Origin: Xanthomonas translucens pv. cerealis
GTDB taxonomy: Bacteria; Pseudomonadota; Gammaproteobacteria; Xanthomonadales; Xanthomonadaceae
Direction: 5' to 3'
Assembly: GCF_006838285.1 (NCBI RefSeq)
Contig: NZ_CP038228.1
Span: 2,666,001-2,730,000, forward strand
Length of the DNA: 64,000 bases
Position 1 is the stretch's first letter; each line of letters opens with the position of its first letter. Shown piece after piece: positions 49,749 to 58,563 of this stretch. The position numbers were made by a program, and so were the translations under genes. Below the pieces are notes generated by a model. It did not search any database, was not told where the DNA came from, and saw nothing but the letters and a program-made list of their open reading frames with translations.

Positions 49749-50513
49749 TCATGGCGACATCAGGTTGGTCAGAATGCCTTGGCCGATTTCCAAGGCTTTA
49801 CGCCCAGCCTTGGTCCAGGCGCCTGGCGGCTCTTTCAACTGGGGCAAGTAGAGATCGCAGCCAGTCTTGAAGCGGAAATGCTCAGCCATGAACCATAGCT
49901 CTGCTGCGATGGCTTCTTCCGTAGCACCAGCGCCATGCAGGCGAACGTAGCGCTCCAGCGCGAGGGTGGCGATGTCGCTGCCGTCGACAAGGGTTTCGCG
50001 CGCCGCGTCGCCCTGCCACAGCATGCGCACCGTACCGCGCTCCTCTTCCCAGTCGCTTTCATCCACGGGAAGTACCAGTGAACCATCCTGCAGCGAACGG
50101 GCGCTCCAGACTCCCTCGTGGTTCTCATGCGTGTACAGCGGCGTCAGGCTGGCCAAGAACGCTACGACCGACGCGCTCTTGCCCTGGCGGGGCGCGTTTA
50201 GCGTGGACAGGTGCGCCTGAAGCCGTGCAGATAGCGTCACCCGTTCAGCACGATTGAACGATAGCGTGGTCTGTTTGCCGTTTGCTCGATAGCCGGTGAT
50301 CGCCAAGTTCGGCTCGCTGCGGGCAAGTCGCTGCAAGAATTCGGCCACTGGCACAAAGCCTTTGTGCGGCGCGGCGCGCTCGTTGTGCATGTAGACGCAA
50401 GCAGTCCCGCCCCTAACGCTGATGCGTGGACAGACTTCCTCTTCCGGCGCAACCGTGCGATACACGATATCCGGCATCTGCTCGCCGCGAATGAAGTCAT
50501 CTGCGCGACTCAT
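49749..50513 (-). CDS. Hypothetical protein between hsdS and the DUF5655 gene
   Basis: A 254-residue soluble protein. The sequence [20 protein letters not shown], an internal [20 protein letters not shown] and the Trp-rich C-terminus ([20 protein letters not shown]) look like a folded protein, but I recognise no domain. Its ATG at 50513 overlaps the original hsdS stop by 4 bases, so it was translationally coupled to hsdS. Since hsdS is now cut by an insertion sequence, its expression may depend on the transcript running through that element. Context suggests an RM accessory or separate defence protein. Confidence 0.75.
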   Translation of the reverse strand: MSRADDFIRGEQMPDIVYRTVAPEEEVCPRISVRGGTACVYMHNERAAPHKGFVPVAEFLQRLARSEPNLAITGYRANGKQTTLSFNRAERVTLSARLQAHLSTLNAPRQGKSASVVAFLASLTPLYTHENHEGVWSARSLQDGSLVLPVDESDWEEERGTVRMLWQGDAARETLVDGSDIATLALERYVRLHGAGATEEAIAAELWFMAEHFRFKTGCDLYLPQLKEPPGAWTKAGRKALEIGQGILTNLMSP

Positions 50514-50641
50514 GCGGCCACCTCAACCACTTCGTCACGTACATCGATCTGGCCGGTGACGGCAGCGGCAATGAGGGCGGAGCGACGTTCTTTAAGCAGG
50601 GAGACAGCACGGTCAGACTCAGCTGACAGCGCATCTAGTTT

Positions 50642-51713
50642 CCTGATTAGCCCTGACCTTCAGCTGCCTGTCGCAGGATCTGCGCCGCGCTGGGTGGATG
50701 CTGCTGTCACCTGAAGCCAACGAGGTGGCCTGATGAGCATCAATGCCGTGCAGTTCCAAGCTGGATTGTCGATGTCTGAGTTCTTCGCGTCCTACGGCAC
50801 CCAGGCCAAGTGCTATCGCGCGCTCTACAAGTGGCGCTGGCCGCAGGGATTTCGCTGCCCATCCTGTGCTGGACGGGCGCGGTCGCGTTTCAAGCGGGGT
50901 GCTGCGATCTACTACCAATGCAGCGCGTGCCGGCATCAGACCAGCCTGATCGCTGGCACGATGTTCGAAGGCACCAAACTGCCGCTGCGCACCTGGATGC
51001 TGGCGTTGCACCTGCTGACCTCGACCAACACCAACATGGCCGCGCTGGAGTTGATGCGGCATCTGGGCGTCAACTACAAGACGGCCTGGCGGATGAAACA
51101 CAAGATCATGCACGTTATGGCCGAGCGCGAATCCATGCGGAAACTGGCGGGTTTCGTGCAGATCGACGATGCCTATCTCGGCGGCGAGCGTAACGGTGGC
51201 AAGGCCGGACGCGGATCAGAGAACAAACAAGCGTTCCTGATTGCGGTGCAGACCGATGCCACCTTCACCGCGCCGCGCTTTGTGGTGATCGAGCCGGTGC
51301 GCAGCTTCGATAACACCTCGCTGCAGGACTGGATTGCCCGTCGCTTGGCGCCCGAATGCGAGGTCTACACCGATGGGCTGGCCTGCTTGCGCCGGCTAGA
51401 AGACGCCGGCCACGCGCACACCACGCTGGACACTGGCGGTGGTCGTGCCGCGACCGAAACGGCCGGTGCACGTTGGCTCAACGTGGTGCTGGGCAATCTC
51501 AAACGCGCCATCAGTGGCGTGTATCACGCCATCGCGCAAGGCAAATACGCAAGGCGTTACCTGGGAGAAGCGGCCTATCGTTTTAATCGTCGATTCCGCT
51601 TGCGCGAGATGCTGCCACGACTTGCCACGGCCATGATGCAATCCACACCATGCCCAGAGCCGGTTTTACGTGCAGCGAGCAATTTTCATGGCTGAGAGTC
51701 GGGGCTAATCAGG
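50642..51713 (+). mobile_element. IS1595-family insertion sequence (ISXo5-like), complete
   Basis: 1072 bp, bounded by inverted repeats CCTGATTAGCCCTGAC (left, 50642-50657) and its near-perfect complement GTCGGGGCTAATCAGG (right, 51698-51713), 15 of 16 matching. A perfect 8-bp target duplication TCTAGTTT flanks it at 50634-50641 and 51714-51721, the size expected for IS1595. It carries one intact transposase on the plus strand, opposite to the host operon. Undamaged ends and duplication indicate a recent insertion. Confidence 0.93.
50733..51695 (+). CDS. IS1595-family transposase (ISXo5-like)
   Basis: A 320-residue transposase with an N-terminal zinc ribbon (RCPSC at 41-45 and QCSAC at 62-66), a helical region with NYKTAWRMKHKI, and a catalytic core starting QIDDAYLGG (D145/D146) with VYTDG (D214) and a downstream asparagine/histidine region near residue 253, typical of the DDE/DDN IS1595 group. 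The domain order matches the ISXo5 subgroup named from X. oryzae. It is the only gene of the element and looks functional. Confidence 0.92.
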   Translation: MSINAVQFQAGLSMSEFFASYGTQAKCYRALYKWRWPQGFRCPSCAGRARSRFKRGAAIYYQCSACRHQTSLIAGTMFEGTKLPLRTWMLALHLLTSTNTNMAALELMRHLGVNYKTAWRMKHKIMHVMAERESMRKLAGFVQIDDAYLGGERNGGKAGRGSENKQAFLIAVQTDATFTAPRFVVIEPVRSFDNTSLQDWIARRLAPECEVYTDGLACLRRLEDAGHAHTTLDTGGGRAATETAGARWLNVVLGNLKRAISGVYHAIAQGKYARRYLGEAAYRFNRRFRLREMLPRLATAMMQSTPCPEPVLRAASNFHG

Positions 51714-52953
51714 TCTAGTTTTGCCCCTTCGCTCTGCACGAACTGCAAAATTTCCTGCTGCTCGTGCAGCGGCGGCAGCGCGACGTGCAACTCTCCAATC
51801 GACCCCATATTCAATCCTTCCATCGTCGTGCCCTGGGCGGCCAGCGAAAAATATCGCTGACTCGTCAGGTTGTTGAGGAAGACCTGGAGGTACTTTGGAC
51901 AGATCAACCTTTCTATCACTCGATAAAGCACCAATCGAGGGTTGATGATTCCTGCCTCAGCATCTTGTGGAACCACTGCAGACCGCCCAATGGTTCCCAT
52001 AACGCTAATTAGGACATCATTGGGCCTGACCTGATAGCGAGACATCTCGGCGAACTGTTCCTCCGATATGTAGTAGTCGCCCACGGAGAAGTCGCCCGGA
52101 ATGACCTGCTGCTGTCCGTAGACGCGATAGCCGGACGCCGAATACATCGACTTGGTCAGCGAAGAACCATATGGACCGGCAATGCCCTCCTTCACAAGAT
52201 GCTTCACTCGCTTGATAGCCCAGTGCGTCGGCACCTCACCCAACCACACCACCCCGGAATCCTTCATCGGGGCGTTGGGGTTCAGGCCTTTGGTGACGGC
52301 GTGGGAGATGGTGACCTGACGCTTTTCGGCGAGCAGGGCGATGAGCTTTTCCTGCGCGGCAATCAGCGCATCGATCTTGCCGGTTTCGCGGTCGAGGAAG
52401 GCGGCGATAAGCACCTGCTCATCTTCCGGCGGAAAGACTCCACGTTCATTGAAATACTGTGACTGATCTAGATTCTGGATGCCGGACGTCTGCTTGATCG
52501 AACCAACATTGACGCCCCGCGCATAAGCCGCAGCGTGCTGATACATCCAGAACCTTGGCGCCATCCCATCAGCCAACGACACCTTCGCTACGAAGTTTGA
52601 GCAAACAGCTGAGGCGTCACGATCATAAAGAACAACTTGACCAACTGGCTGCTTCTCGCCACCCCCAGACTTCTCCAGCAGCAAGTCCCCTCGATCCAGC
52701 AAGCGTCCAACACGATCCTTCTTTGGCACTGCCCGCTTGGTAGGCACATCAGCATCCACAACGAAACGGACACGATCAAAGTCCGCTACGCGCACACAAT
52801 CAATGTCGTTTGCATCCCCGCTAGGGTCATCGCCCCAGATTCCGTTCTTGCACGAAGTGATCGAAGCCTTCAAGCGATCAACGGACCAATGCACTGGGAC
52901 ATCCGCCAGCCACTCAACCCCGCTGTCCTTGTACTCGGGATAACGCCGTAGGC

Positions 52954-53043
52954 TCACGACTTGCCTCGCGCGGCATAAAGCCCCTGGAACCCCGTATCTG
53001 CGGAGATGAATGCGTTGGGCACAAAGAACGTTCCGGTACTCAT
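52954..53043 (-). CDS. 29-residue ORF coupled between hsdM and hsdS
   Basis: From ATG at 53043 the frame reads [20 protein letters not shown] then GLYAARGKS and stops at 52956-52954. Its ATG overlaps the hsdM stop (ATGA), and its stop overlaps the hsdS GTG start (GTGA). So hsdM, this ORF and hsdS form an unbroken overlap series with no untranslated gap. The coding span exactly fills the space, which argues it is translated, at least to carry ribosomes to hsdS. I recognise no homologue; the product may have no function of its own. Confidence 0.6.
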   Translation of the reverse strand: MSTGTFFVPNAFISADTGFQGLYAARGKS

Positions 53044-54911
53044 TCCGCCAACTCCCCCAGCATCTTCATGATGCTGGTAGTCACCGCCTTCAGTTCCTCG
53101 TCGATGGCCTGCAGACTGCGTGGCGGCTCGAATACGTAGAAGTGTCGATTGAACGGAATTTCATAGCCAACCTTGTTCTTCGTCTCGTCGATCCAGGCAT
53201 CGGTTGCATGCGGCAGCACTTCTCGCTTGAAGTAGTCGCCGATGTCTTGATCCAGCGGCACGTTCTCGGTATCGCGCAGGCCGCTGTCCGGCTGCGGCTT
53301 GCCCTTCTGCTTGCCCTTGAGGCCCAGCACCACGTTGCCGGCCTCGTCCTTCAACGGGCGCTCGACGGTGATGGTGGTGTAGCCGAAGTCTTCGTTCTTG
53401 AAGATGCGCGCGATGGGCACGCGCTTGAGGCGGCCGCCCTCGGGGGCCTGCGGTGCGGCCTGCGTATGCGTCACCAGCTGCGGCTCGCCCAGCGCGTTGC
53501 CGGCGGCGTCGATCACGCTGACCAGCTCGGCCTCGGCGAAGTCGCCAAACAGGCGGGTGACGGTGTCGATATGGGCCTGCGCCATCTCCTTGCGCTTGGA
53601 GCCCAGGCTCTTGCGCATTTTCTGCCAGAAGCTGCCGGCATCGATCAGCTGCACCCAGCCTTTGCGGTCGTCCGGCTTCTTGTTGGACAGGATCCACACA
53701 TAGGTGGCGATGCCAGTGTTGTAGAACATGTCGGTGGGCAGGCCGACGATGGCTTCCACCAGGTCGTTTTCCAGCACATAGCGACGGATCTCGCTCTCAC
53801 CACTGCCGGCACCGCCGGTGAACAGCGGCGAGCCATTGAGCACGATGCCGAAACGGCTGCCGCCGTCGCGCGCCGGGCGCATCTTGCTGAGCAGGTGCAT
53901 CAGGAACAGCATCGAGCCATCGGACACGCGCGGCAGGCCAGGGCCGAAGCGGCCGTCGAAGCCCTTGGCCTCGTGCTCGGCACGGACGGCCTTCTCCACC
54001 TTCTTCCATTCCACGCCAAACGGCGGGTTGGACAGCATGTAGTCGAACTTGCGCCCGGCGTGGCCGTCCTCGCTGAGGGTATTGCCCGCGATGATGTTCT
54101 CCACCGCCTGGCCTTTGATCAGCATGTCGGCCTTGCAGATGGCGTAGGACTCATCGTTGAGCTCCTGGCCGTACATGGTGAGCCGCGCCTGCGGGTTGTG
54201 TTCGGCCAGGTATTCGCCGGCGATGGACAGCATGCCGCCGGTGCCGGCGGTGGGGTCATAGATGGTGCGCACCACGGCATTGCCGGGGGTCAGCACGTCG
54301 TCGTCCTCGATGAATAACAGGCCGACCATCAGGCGGATGACCTCGCGCGGTGTGAAGTGCTCACCGGCGGTCTCGTTGGAGATTTCCGCGAACTTGCGGA
54401 TCAGTTCCTCGAACACCGAGCCCATGGTGGCGTTGTCCACCACATCGGGGTGCAGGTCGATATTGGCGAACTTCTCGGTGACCAGGTACAGCAGGTTGGC
54501 CTTGGCCAGCCGCTCGACTTGGGCATGGAAATCGAAGCGCTCGAAAATGTCGCGCGCCTCCGGCGAGAATGCCTGGATGTAGGCGTAGAGGTTCTGGCGG
54601 ATATGGTCCTGGTCGCCCAGCAGCTTGGTCAGGTCCAGAGGCGAGGTGTTGTAGAAGCTCTGCCCTGCCTTTCGCAGCAGGAAAGCTTCAGGGTTCAAAC
54701 CCGCCTTGGTCTTGGCCTCGAATTCGGCCAGCACGGCCGGCTTGGTCCTTTCCAGCACGCAGTCCAGGCGGCGCAGCACGGTGAACGGCAGGATGACGCG
54801 ACCGTATTCGGACTGTTTGTAATCACCGCGCAGCAGGTCGGCAACAGACCAGATAAAGGCGGAAAGGGAAGCGTGATTCAAAGTGATATTTCCAGATGGA
54901 GAATGGTGCAT
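53040..54911 (-). CDS. hsdM: Type I DNA methyltransferase HsdM
   Basis: A 623-residue adenine N6-methyltransferase subunit. The N-terminal helical domain (to about 150), motif I DPTAGTGG (219-226), motif IV NPPF (295-298) and [12 protein letters not shown] (184-195) are intact. The C-terminal part (from about 480) is longer than in E. coli HsdM and ends in a charged helix. With HsdS it methylates the target; with HsdR it restricts. The ATG at 54911 lies 30 bases after the toxin stop, so the TA pair and hsdM may share a transcript; a TTG ten codons on is an alternative start. The stop overlaps a 29-codon ORF leading to hsdS. Confidence 0.93.
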   Translation of the reverse strand: MHHSPSGNITLNHASLSAFIWSVADLLRGDYKQSEYGRVILPFTVLRRLDCVLERTKPAVLAEFEAKTKAGLNPEAFLLRKAGQSFYNTSPLDLTKLLGDQDHIRQNLYAYIQAFSPEARDIFERFDFHAQVERLAKANLLYLVTEKFANIDLHPDVVDNATMGSVFEELIRKFAEISNETAGEHFTPREVIRLMVGLLFIEDDDVLTPGNAVVRTIYDPTAGTGGMLSIAGEYLAEHNPQARLTMYGQELNDESYAICKADMLIKGQAVENIIAGNTLSEDGHAGRKFDYMLSNPPFGVEWKKVEKAVRAEHEAKGFDGRFGPGLPRVSDGSMLFLMHLLSKMRPARDGGSRFGIVLNGSPLFTGGAGSGESEIRRYVLENDLVEAIVGLPTDMFYNTGIATYVWILSNKKPDDRKGWVQLIDAGSFWQKMRKSLGSKRKEMAQAHIDTVTRLFGDFAEAELVSVIDAAGNALGEPQLVTHTQAAPQAPEGGRLKRVPIARIFKNEDFGYTTITVERPLKDEAGNVVLGLKGKQKGKPQPDSGLRDTENVPLDQDIGDYFKREVLPHATDAWIDETKNKVGYEIPFNRHFYVFEPPRSLQAIDEELKAVTTSIMKMLGELAE

Positions 54912-54941
54912 CCGTAAATCGAGTCGGGTGCAGCCGGGATA

Positions 54942-55250
54942 TCAGTGATAGTCGTCTTCGCGCTGATACCGAACCGCCAGTACCGTGACGCATTGGCTGT
55001 CCTCGACCTCGAACAGCAGCACATAGCCGCTGGCGCCAAAGCCGATCACCAACTCGCGCAGAAATGGATCACCCGAGCCCGCCTTGCGGCAGCTCAACGG
55101 CGCAAGTTCAAGCACGGTGATGCCGTCTCGGATGGCCTGCCGCGCACGCTCGGCCACGGTGAAGTCGCCCTCTGCGCGTTGCAGCAGCCAGTCGTAGAGG
55201 CGCGAGAGGTCTTCGCGCGCTTCCTCCGTGAAGCGGACGGTGAATCCCAC
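54942..55250 (-). CDS. RelE/ParE-family toxin
   Basis: A 102-residue protein with the RelE/ParE fold pattern: basic N-terminal strand MGFTVRFTEEAREDLSRLYD, two helices (AERARQAIRDGITVLE), then strands with FLRELVIGFGASGYVLLFEV and the terminal VLAVRYQREDDY. ParE members poison gyrase and RelE members cut mRNA; this cannot be decided from sequence. It begins 6 bases after the antitoxin stop, the usual antitoxin-first order. hsdM follows 30 bases downstream. Confidence 0.85.
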   Translation of the reverse strand: MGFTVRFTEEAREDLSRLYDWLLQRAEGDFTVAERARQAIRDGITVLELAPLSCRKAGSGDPFLRELVIGFGASGYVLLFEVEDSQCVTVLAVRYQREDDYH

Positions 55251-55256
55251 GCTGGC

Positions 55257-55520
55257 TTAGCCCTTCCGGGCCGTATCCAACTGGGACTGCAGCCCAGCCA
55301 GCACGTCTTTCGCGTCGATGTAGCGGCCCGACTGCCGGGCGCTATCGCGCGATGCCAGGCCACGCGCGACAAACGCATCCTGCTGTTGCCGCAGCTGCAC
55401 TTGGGCACGCACGGACTGCTCGACGAAGCTGGACAGGGTTTCGCCCTTTTGCAGCACCGCCTCGGCGGCTTCGCGCAGCGCAGGATCGACCCGGAGCGAA
55501 GGTAAGGATGCTGATTTCAT
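55257..55520 (-). CDS. Antitoxin of the RelE/ParE pair
   Basis: An 87-residue protein. The N-terminus MKSASLPSLRVDPALREAAE, followed by VLQKGETLSSFVEQSVRAQV, has the strand-helix-helix pattern of ribbon-helix-helix antitoxins; the C-terminus (RYIDAKDVLAGLQSQLDTA) would wrap the toxin. I chose ATG 55520 with GAGGTG just upstream; ATG 55532 is possible. A perfect 24-bp palindrome sits immediately before the start, the expected autorepression operator. It is first in the run that continues into the RM genes. Confidence 0.82.
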   Translation of the reverse strand: MKSASLPSLRVDPALREAAEAVLQKGETLSSFVEQSVRAQVQLRQQQDAFVARGLASRDSARQSGRYIDAKDVLAGLQSQLDTARKG

Positions 55521-55529
55521 GCGACACCT

Positions 55530-55553
55530 CATGCGTTGCAATTGCAACGCATG
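55530..55553. promoter_or_regulatory. Perfect 24-bp palindrome, antitoxin operator
   Basis: Arms CATGCGTTGCAA (55530-55541) and TTGCAACGCATG (55542-55553) are perfect complements with no spacer, 10 bases upstream of the antitoxin ATG at 55520. The position fits autoregulation by the antitoxin or toxin-antitoxin complex. Confidence 0.75.
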
Positions 55554-55645
55554 ATGGCAGGCGGGCGCTGTGACTTCAACTTTGCCGCTGTCCTCGGCAA
55601 GCGACGCGGGCTTTCCAACCCGCGCGCACCAACCGCCCGCCCTCG

Positions 55646-55681
55646 TACCCAAATTGGGTAGGTTTCTACCCAATCTGGGTA
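55646..55681. promoter_or_regulatory. Tandem operator-like repeats TACCCA...TGGGTA
   Basis: Two 15-bp inverted repeats, TACCCAAATTGGGTA (55646-55660, perfect) and TACCCAATCTGGGTA (55667-55681), have centres 21 bases apart, two helical turns. The inner halves also form a 7-bp hairpin (TTGGGTA/TACCCAA). The pair lies about 125 bases upstream of the antitoxin and 80 bases after the aminopeptidase stop, and looks like a cooperative regulator site at the edge of the island. Confidence 0.65.
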
Positions 55682-55759
55682 TTTGCAAAGCCTTTTGGCT
55701 GGGCCGGGCGAAGGCTCCCTGGTCGGGAGCCAGCCGCACTCGACCAGCCACCACTCATT

Positions 55760-58429
55760 TCACCCCTTCCGCCCCGCCAACCACGCCTTGATCTGCGGCA
55801 CCCGCTGCGCACGCAGCTTCAGCCGCGTGCGGATGTCGGCGATGGCCGCGTCCGCATCGCGGCGCGAGGTCGCGGCGAGGTAGCGCTGCGCATACGCCTG
55901 GATCTTGTCGACCATCTTCAGGTCGACCGAGCCGGCGCCCAGGCGCGGGTAGTAGCGGGCGCGCGAGGTGGTGCCGACCAGGGTGTCCACGCGCTCGCGG
56001 TGGGCCACGGCGAAATCGAAGGCCAGGTCCGGGTGTTCGCCCGAGACCTGCGAGATCATGGAGGCGCTGTTGGTGGCGCCGGGTTCGTCGGTCAGCGCCA
56101 TGTCCAGGGCGCGCTGCGCGAGGGCGTCGTCCTTGGCGGAGGCTAGCAGCAGGTAGTCCTGGTCGCGGATCATCGAGGACGTCTCCTTCTGCGCCATCCG
56201 GTGCAGTGCGTCCCAGGTGGCGGCGTCGGCATTGCGGGCGACGATGCCCAGCACGCTGTTGCGCAGTTCCGGCGACAAGGCGCTGGGGTGGGCCTGGAAT
56301 GCGGCGAAACGGCGGCGCGCTTCGGCGATCACCTGCGCGTCGCCCATGCCGCCGAGCGTGTCGATCAGGTCCGCGCGCAGTTGCTTGACCTGGGCGGCGT
56401 CGCTGGCGCGGTCGTCCCAGCCCAGCGTGGCGAACTCCGGCGCCAGCCGCGACAGCGCGTAGCGGCGCCAGGCGGCCTGGCGCTTGGGATCGCCCTTGAA
56501 CAGGTCGTCGATGTCGGCATAGAACGCGGACACGATGGCCCACAGGTTCGAGGCCGCGCCCACCGGCACCTTGTCGGCCAGGCCGAGCAGGTCCGCTTGC
56601 GGCTGCAGGCCGACAGTGGCCAGGGCGCTGGTATCCAGCAACACGCCGAGCTGGTCCACCACCGGCAGCGTGGCGAAGCCGTCGGCCAGCGCCTTGAATT
56701 GTGCCGGCGCGTACAGCGTGCGGTAGTAGCCCTTCTGCCCGGCGTTGACCAGCACCGGGGCGGTGCAGCCGGGCAGTTGCAGCTGCGCGCTGCCGTCCAC
56801 CAGCACGCGCATGTCGTGGCCGCCGCTGCGCACCGCCACCGGCACGTGCCAGCGCAGCGGTTGTTTGTCGGGGCGGTCGAGACTGTATTCGCCCTGCTCC
56901 AGGCGCACGACGGTGGTGCCGGCGTTGCAACTGGCGGCGACCTTGATCAGCGGCACGCCGGGCTGCAGGGTGAAATCGTGTGCCACCTGCAGGAACTGCT
57001 TGCCGGGGGCGGCGGCGTCGATTTCCTGCCACAGGTCGCCGGTGACCGCGTTGCCGTAGGCGCGCTTCTTGATGTAGCGGCGCACGCCGTCGCGCCATGC
57101 GTCGGCGCCGACGTAGTCCTCGAGCATGCCGATCACCGCCGAGCCCTTCTGGTAGGTGATGCCGTCGAAGGCCTGGCTGGCCTGTTCGACGGTCGCCACG
57201 TTCTGCACCACCGGGTGGGTGGTGGCGTAGGCGTCGCGGCCCATGGCGGCGCGGCTGACGTAGGCCGGGCCGGCCTTGTCGATATCCCATTCCGGGTGCA
57301 GCTTGGCGGTGGTGCGGCCTTCCAGCCAGGTGGCGAAGCCTTCGTTGAGCCAAAGGTCGTCCCACCAGGCCATGGTCACCAGGTCGCCGAACCATTGGTG
57401 CGCGATCTCGTGCGCGGCGGTGGTGAACACGCGCTGCCGATCGGTCACATCCGACACTGCCGGGTCCAGCAGCAAGGAATGTTCGAAAGTGAAGATGGCG
57501 CCCCAGTTTTCCATGGCGCTGAAGAACTGGCTGTCGCCCGGCGCGGCGATGTTGTCCAGCTTGGGCAGCGGATAGCGCACGCCAAAGTAGTCGTTGTATT
57601 CGCGCAGCACGTCGCGGCCGGACTCCAGCGCGAAGCGCGCCTGCTCGGCCTTGCCCTGCTGGGCGATCACGCCGATCTCGGTGCCGTTGTCGCCCTTGAG
57701 CGCGGTGCGCTCGAAATCGCCCACGGCCAGGAACAACAGGTAGGTGGACATCTTCGGCGTGGTCTGGAACGCGACGCGCTTGAGGCCATGACCGAGGTCG
57801 GTGGCGGCGGCCACGGGCATGTTGCCGACCACCATCTGCGCAGCCGGTGCGTTCACCGTCAGGTAGAAGGTGGCCTTGAAGTCGGGTTCGTCCCAGGACG
57901 GCAGGACGCGGCGCGCGTCGGAGTTCTCGAACTGCGTGTACAGCGCGCGGCGCTGGCCGTGCGCGGTGGCGTAGTCCAGCGCGAACAGGCCGTTGGCCTG
58001 GGTGTTGATGACGCCGCTGTAGTCGATGGACAGCACGTAGCGGCCCGGCGCCAACGGCTTGGCGAACACGAAGCTGGCGGTCTGCGCGTCGGCGTCGCTG
58101 GCGACCTTGGCCACCAGCGCCGCCTTGGCCTTGCCGCCGGTCAGGGTGCTGCGACCGAAGCGCAGTTCGGCCGCCTGCAGCACGATGCGGTCGGTGGCCT
58201 GCAGCACGTCGAGATCGATGCTGACCTTGCCGTCGAACGTCATCTTGTCGGCGTGCGGGGTGATCTCCAGCGCGTAATGGCGCGGCCTTGCGGTGCGCGG
58301 CACTTGCGTGGTGACCGCGATGGCCGGCGCGACGGCGACGCTGGGCGCAGGACTGTCCGGCTGGGCGAACGTGCACGGCGAGACGCTGGCCAAGGCCAGG
58401 GCGATAGCGGTCGTCAGGATCTGGCGCAT
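55760..58429 (-). CDS. M1-family aminopeptidase (PepN-like), secreted
   Basis: An 889-residue zinc aminopeptidase. It has a signal peptide (MRQILTTAIALALASVSPCT, cut near FAQ-PDS), an N-terminal beta domain, and the catalytic domain with exopeptidase motif SAMENWG (about 314-320), zinc motif HEIAHQWFGDLVT (H340-E-x-x-H344) and NEGFATW with the third ligand (E363). A C-terminal ERAP1-like helical domain completes the tricorn/M1 layout. It removes N-terminal residues from peptides in the periplasm or outside. I chose ATG 58429, where the signal peptide starts. Monocistronic and normal in composition, outside the RM island. Confidence 0.93.
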   Translation of the reverse strand: MRQILTTAIALALASVSPCTFAQPDSPAPSVAVAPAIAVTTQVPRTARPRHYALEITPHADKMTFDGKVSIDLDVLQATDRIVLQAAELRFGRSTLTGGKAKAALVAKVASDADAQTASFVFAKPLAPGRYVLSIDYSGVINTQANGLFALDYATAHGQRRALYTQFENSDARRVLPSWDEPDFKATFYLTVNAPAAQMVVGNMPVAAATDLGHGLKRVAFQTTPKMSTYLLFLAVGDFERTALKGDNGTEIGVIAQQGKAEQARFALESGRDVLREYNDYFGVRYPLPKLDNIAAPGDSQFFSAMENWGAIFTFEHSLLLDPAVSDVTDRQRVFTTAAHEIAHQWFGDLVTMAWWDDLWLNEGFATWLEGRTTAKLHPEWDIDKAGPAYVSRAAMGRDAYATTHPVVQNVATVEQASQAFDGITYQKGSAVIGMLEDYVGADAWRDGVRRYIKKRAYGNAVTGDLWQEIDAAAPGKQFLQVAHDFTLQPGVPLIKVAASCNAGTTVVRLEQGEYSLDRPDKQPLRWHVPVAVRSGGHDMRVLVDGSAQLQLPGCTAPVLVNAGQKGYYRTLYAPAQFKALADGFATLPVVDQLGVLLDTSALATVGLQPQADLLGLADKVPVGAASNLWAIVSAFYADIDDLFKGDPKRQAAWRRYALSRLAPEFATLGWDDRASDAAQVKQLRADLIDTLGGMGDAQVIAEARRRFAAFQAHPSALSPELRNSVLGIVARNADAATWDALHRMAQKETSSMIRDQDYLLLASAKDDALAQRALDMALTDEPGATNSASMISQVSGEHPDLAFDFAVAHRERVDTLVGTTSRARYYPRLGAGSVDLKMVDKIQAYAQRYLAATSRRDADAAIADIRTRLKLRAQRVPQIKAWLAGRKG

Positions 58430-58563
58430 GAGTGCTCTTCGAGGGGACGGCGCAGAATACAGACGGCGTGGCGCATTCGGCGCGGCCGCCTGGAGCACGG
58501 ACAGCGGACGATCAGGTCGGGCCGCCAGGACCCCGCCCTGCCGAGCCGACGGCAGCGGTCAGG

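Larger units (their letters stand above)
50510..52957 (-). pseudogene. hsdS: Type I specificity subunit hsdS, interrupted by an IS1595 element
   Basis: The original gene ran from GTG 52957 to TGA 50512-50510 without the element: 1244 + 124 bases = 456 codons, in frame. The first 414 residues remain: TRD1 (YPEYKDSGVEWLADVPVHW on), a central conserved helix (LIAAQEKLIALLAEKRQVTI), TRD2 (WLGEVPTHWAIKRVKHL on) and part of the distal repeat (LPPLHEQQEILQFVQSEGAK). The insertion removes the last 41 residues (the [19 protein letters not shown] helix) and adds about 9 from the element, giving a 423-residue product (51686-52957). Both recognition domains survive, so partial function cannot be excluded, but the coiled coil that holds HsdM is truncated. 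Confidence 0.88.

Noticed and set aside
51686..52957. Treating the 423-residue frame as an intact hsdS gene
   Set aside because: Its last residues come from the IS end; the native 3' end lies beyond the insertion at 50510-50633 and restores the frame exactly.
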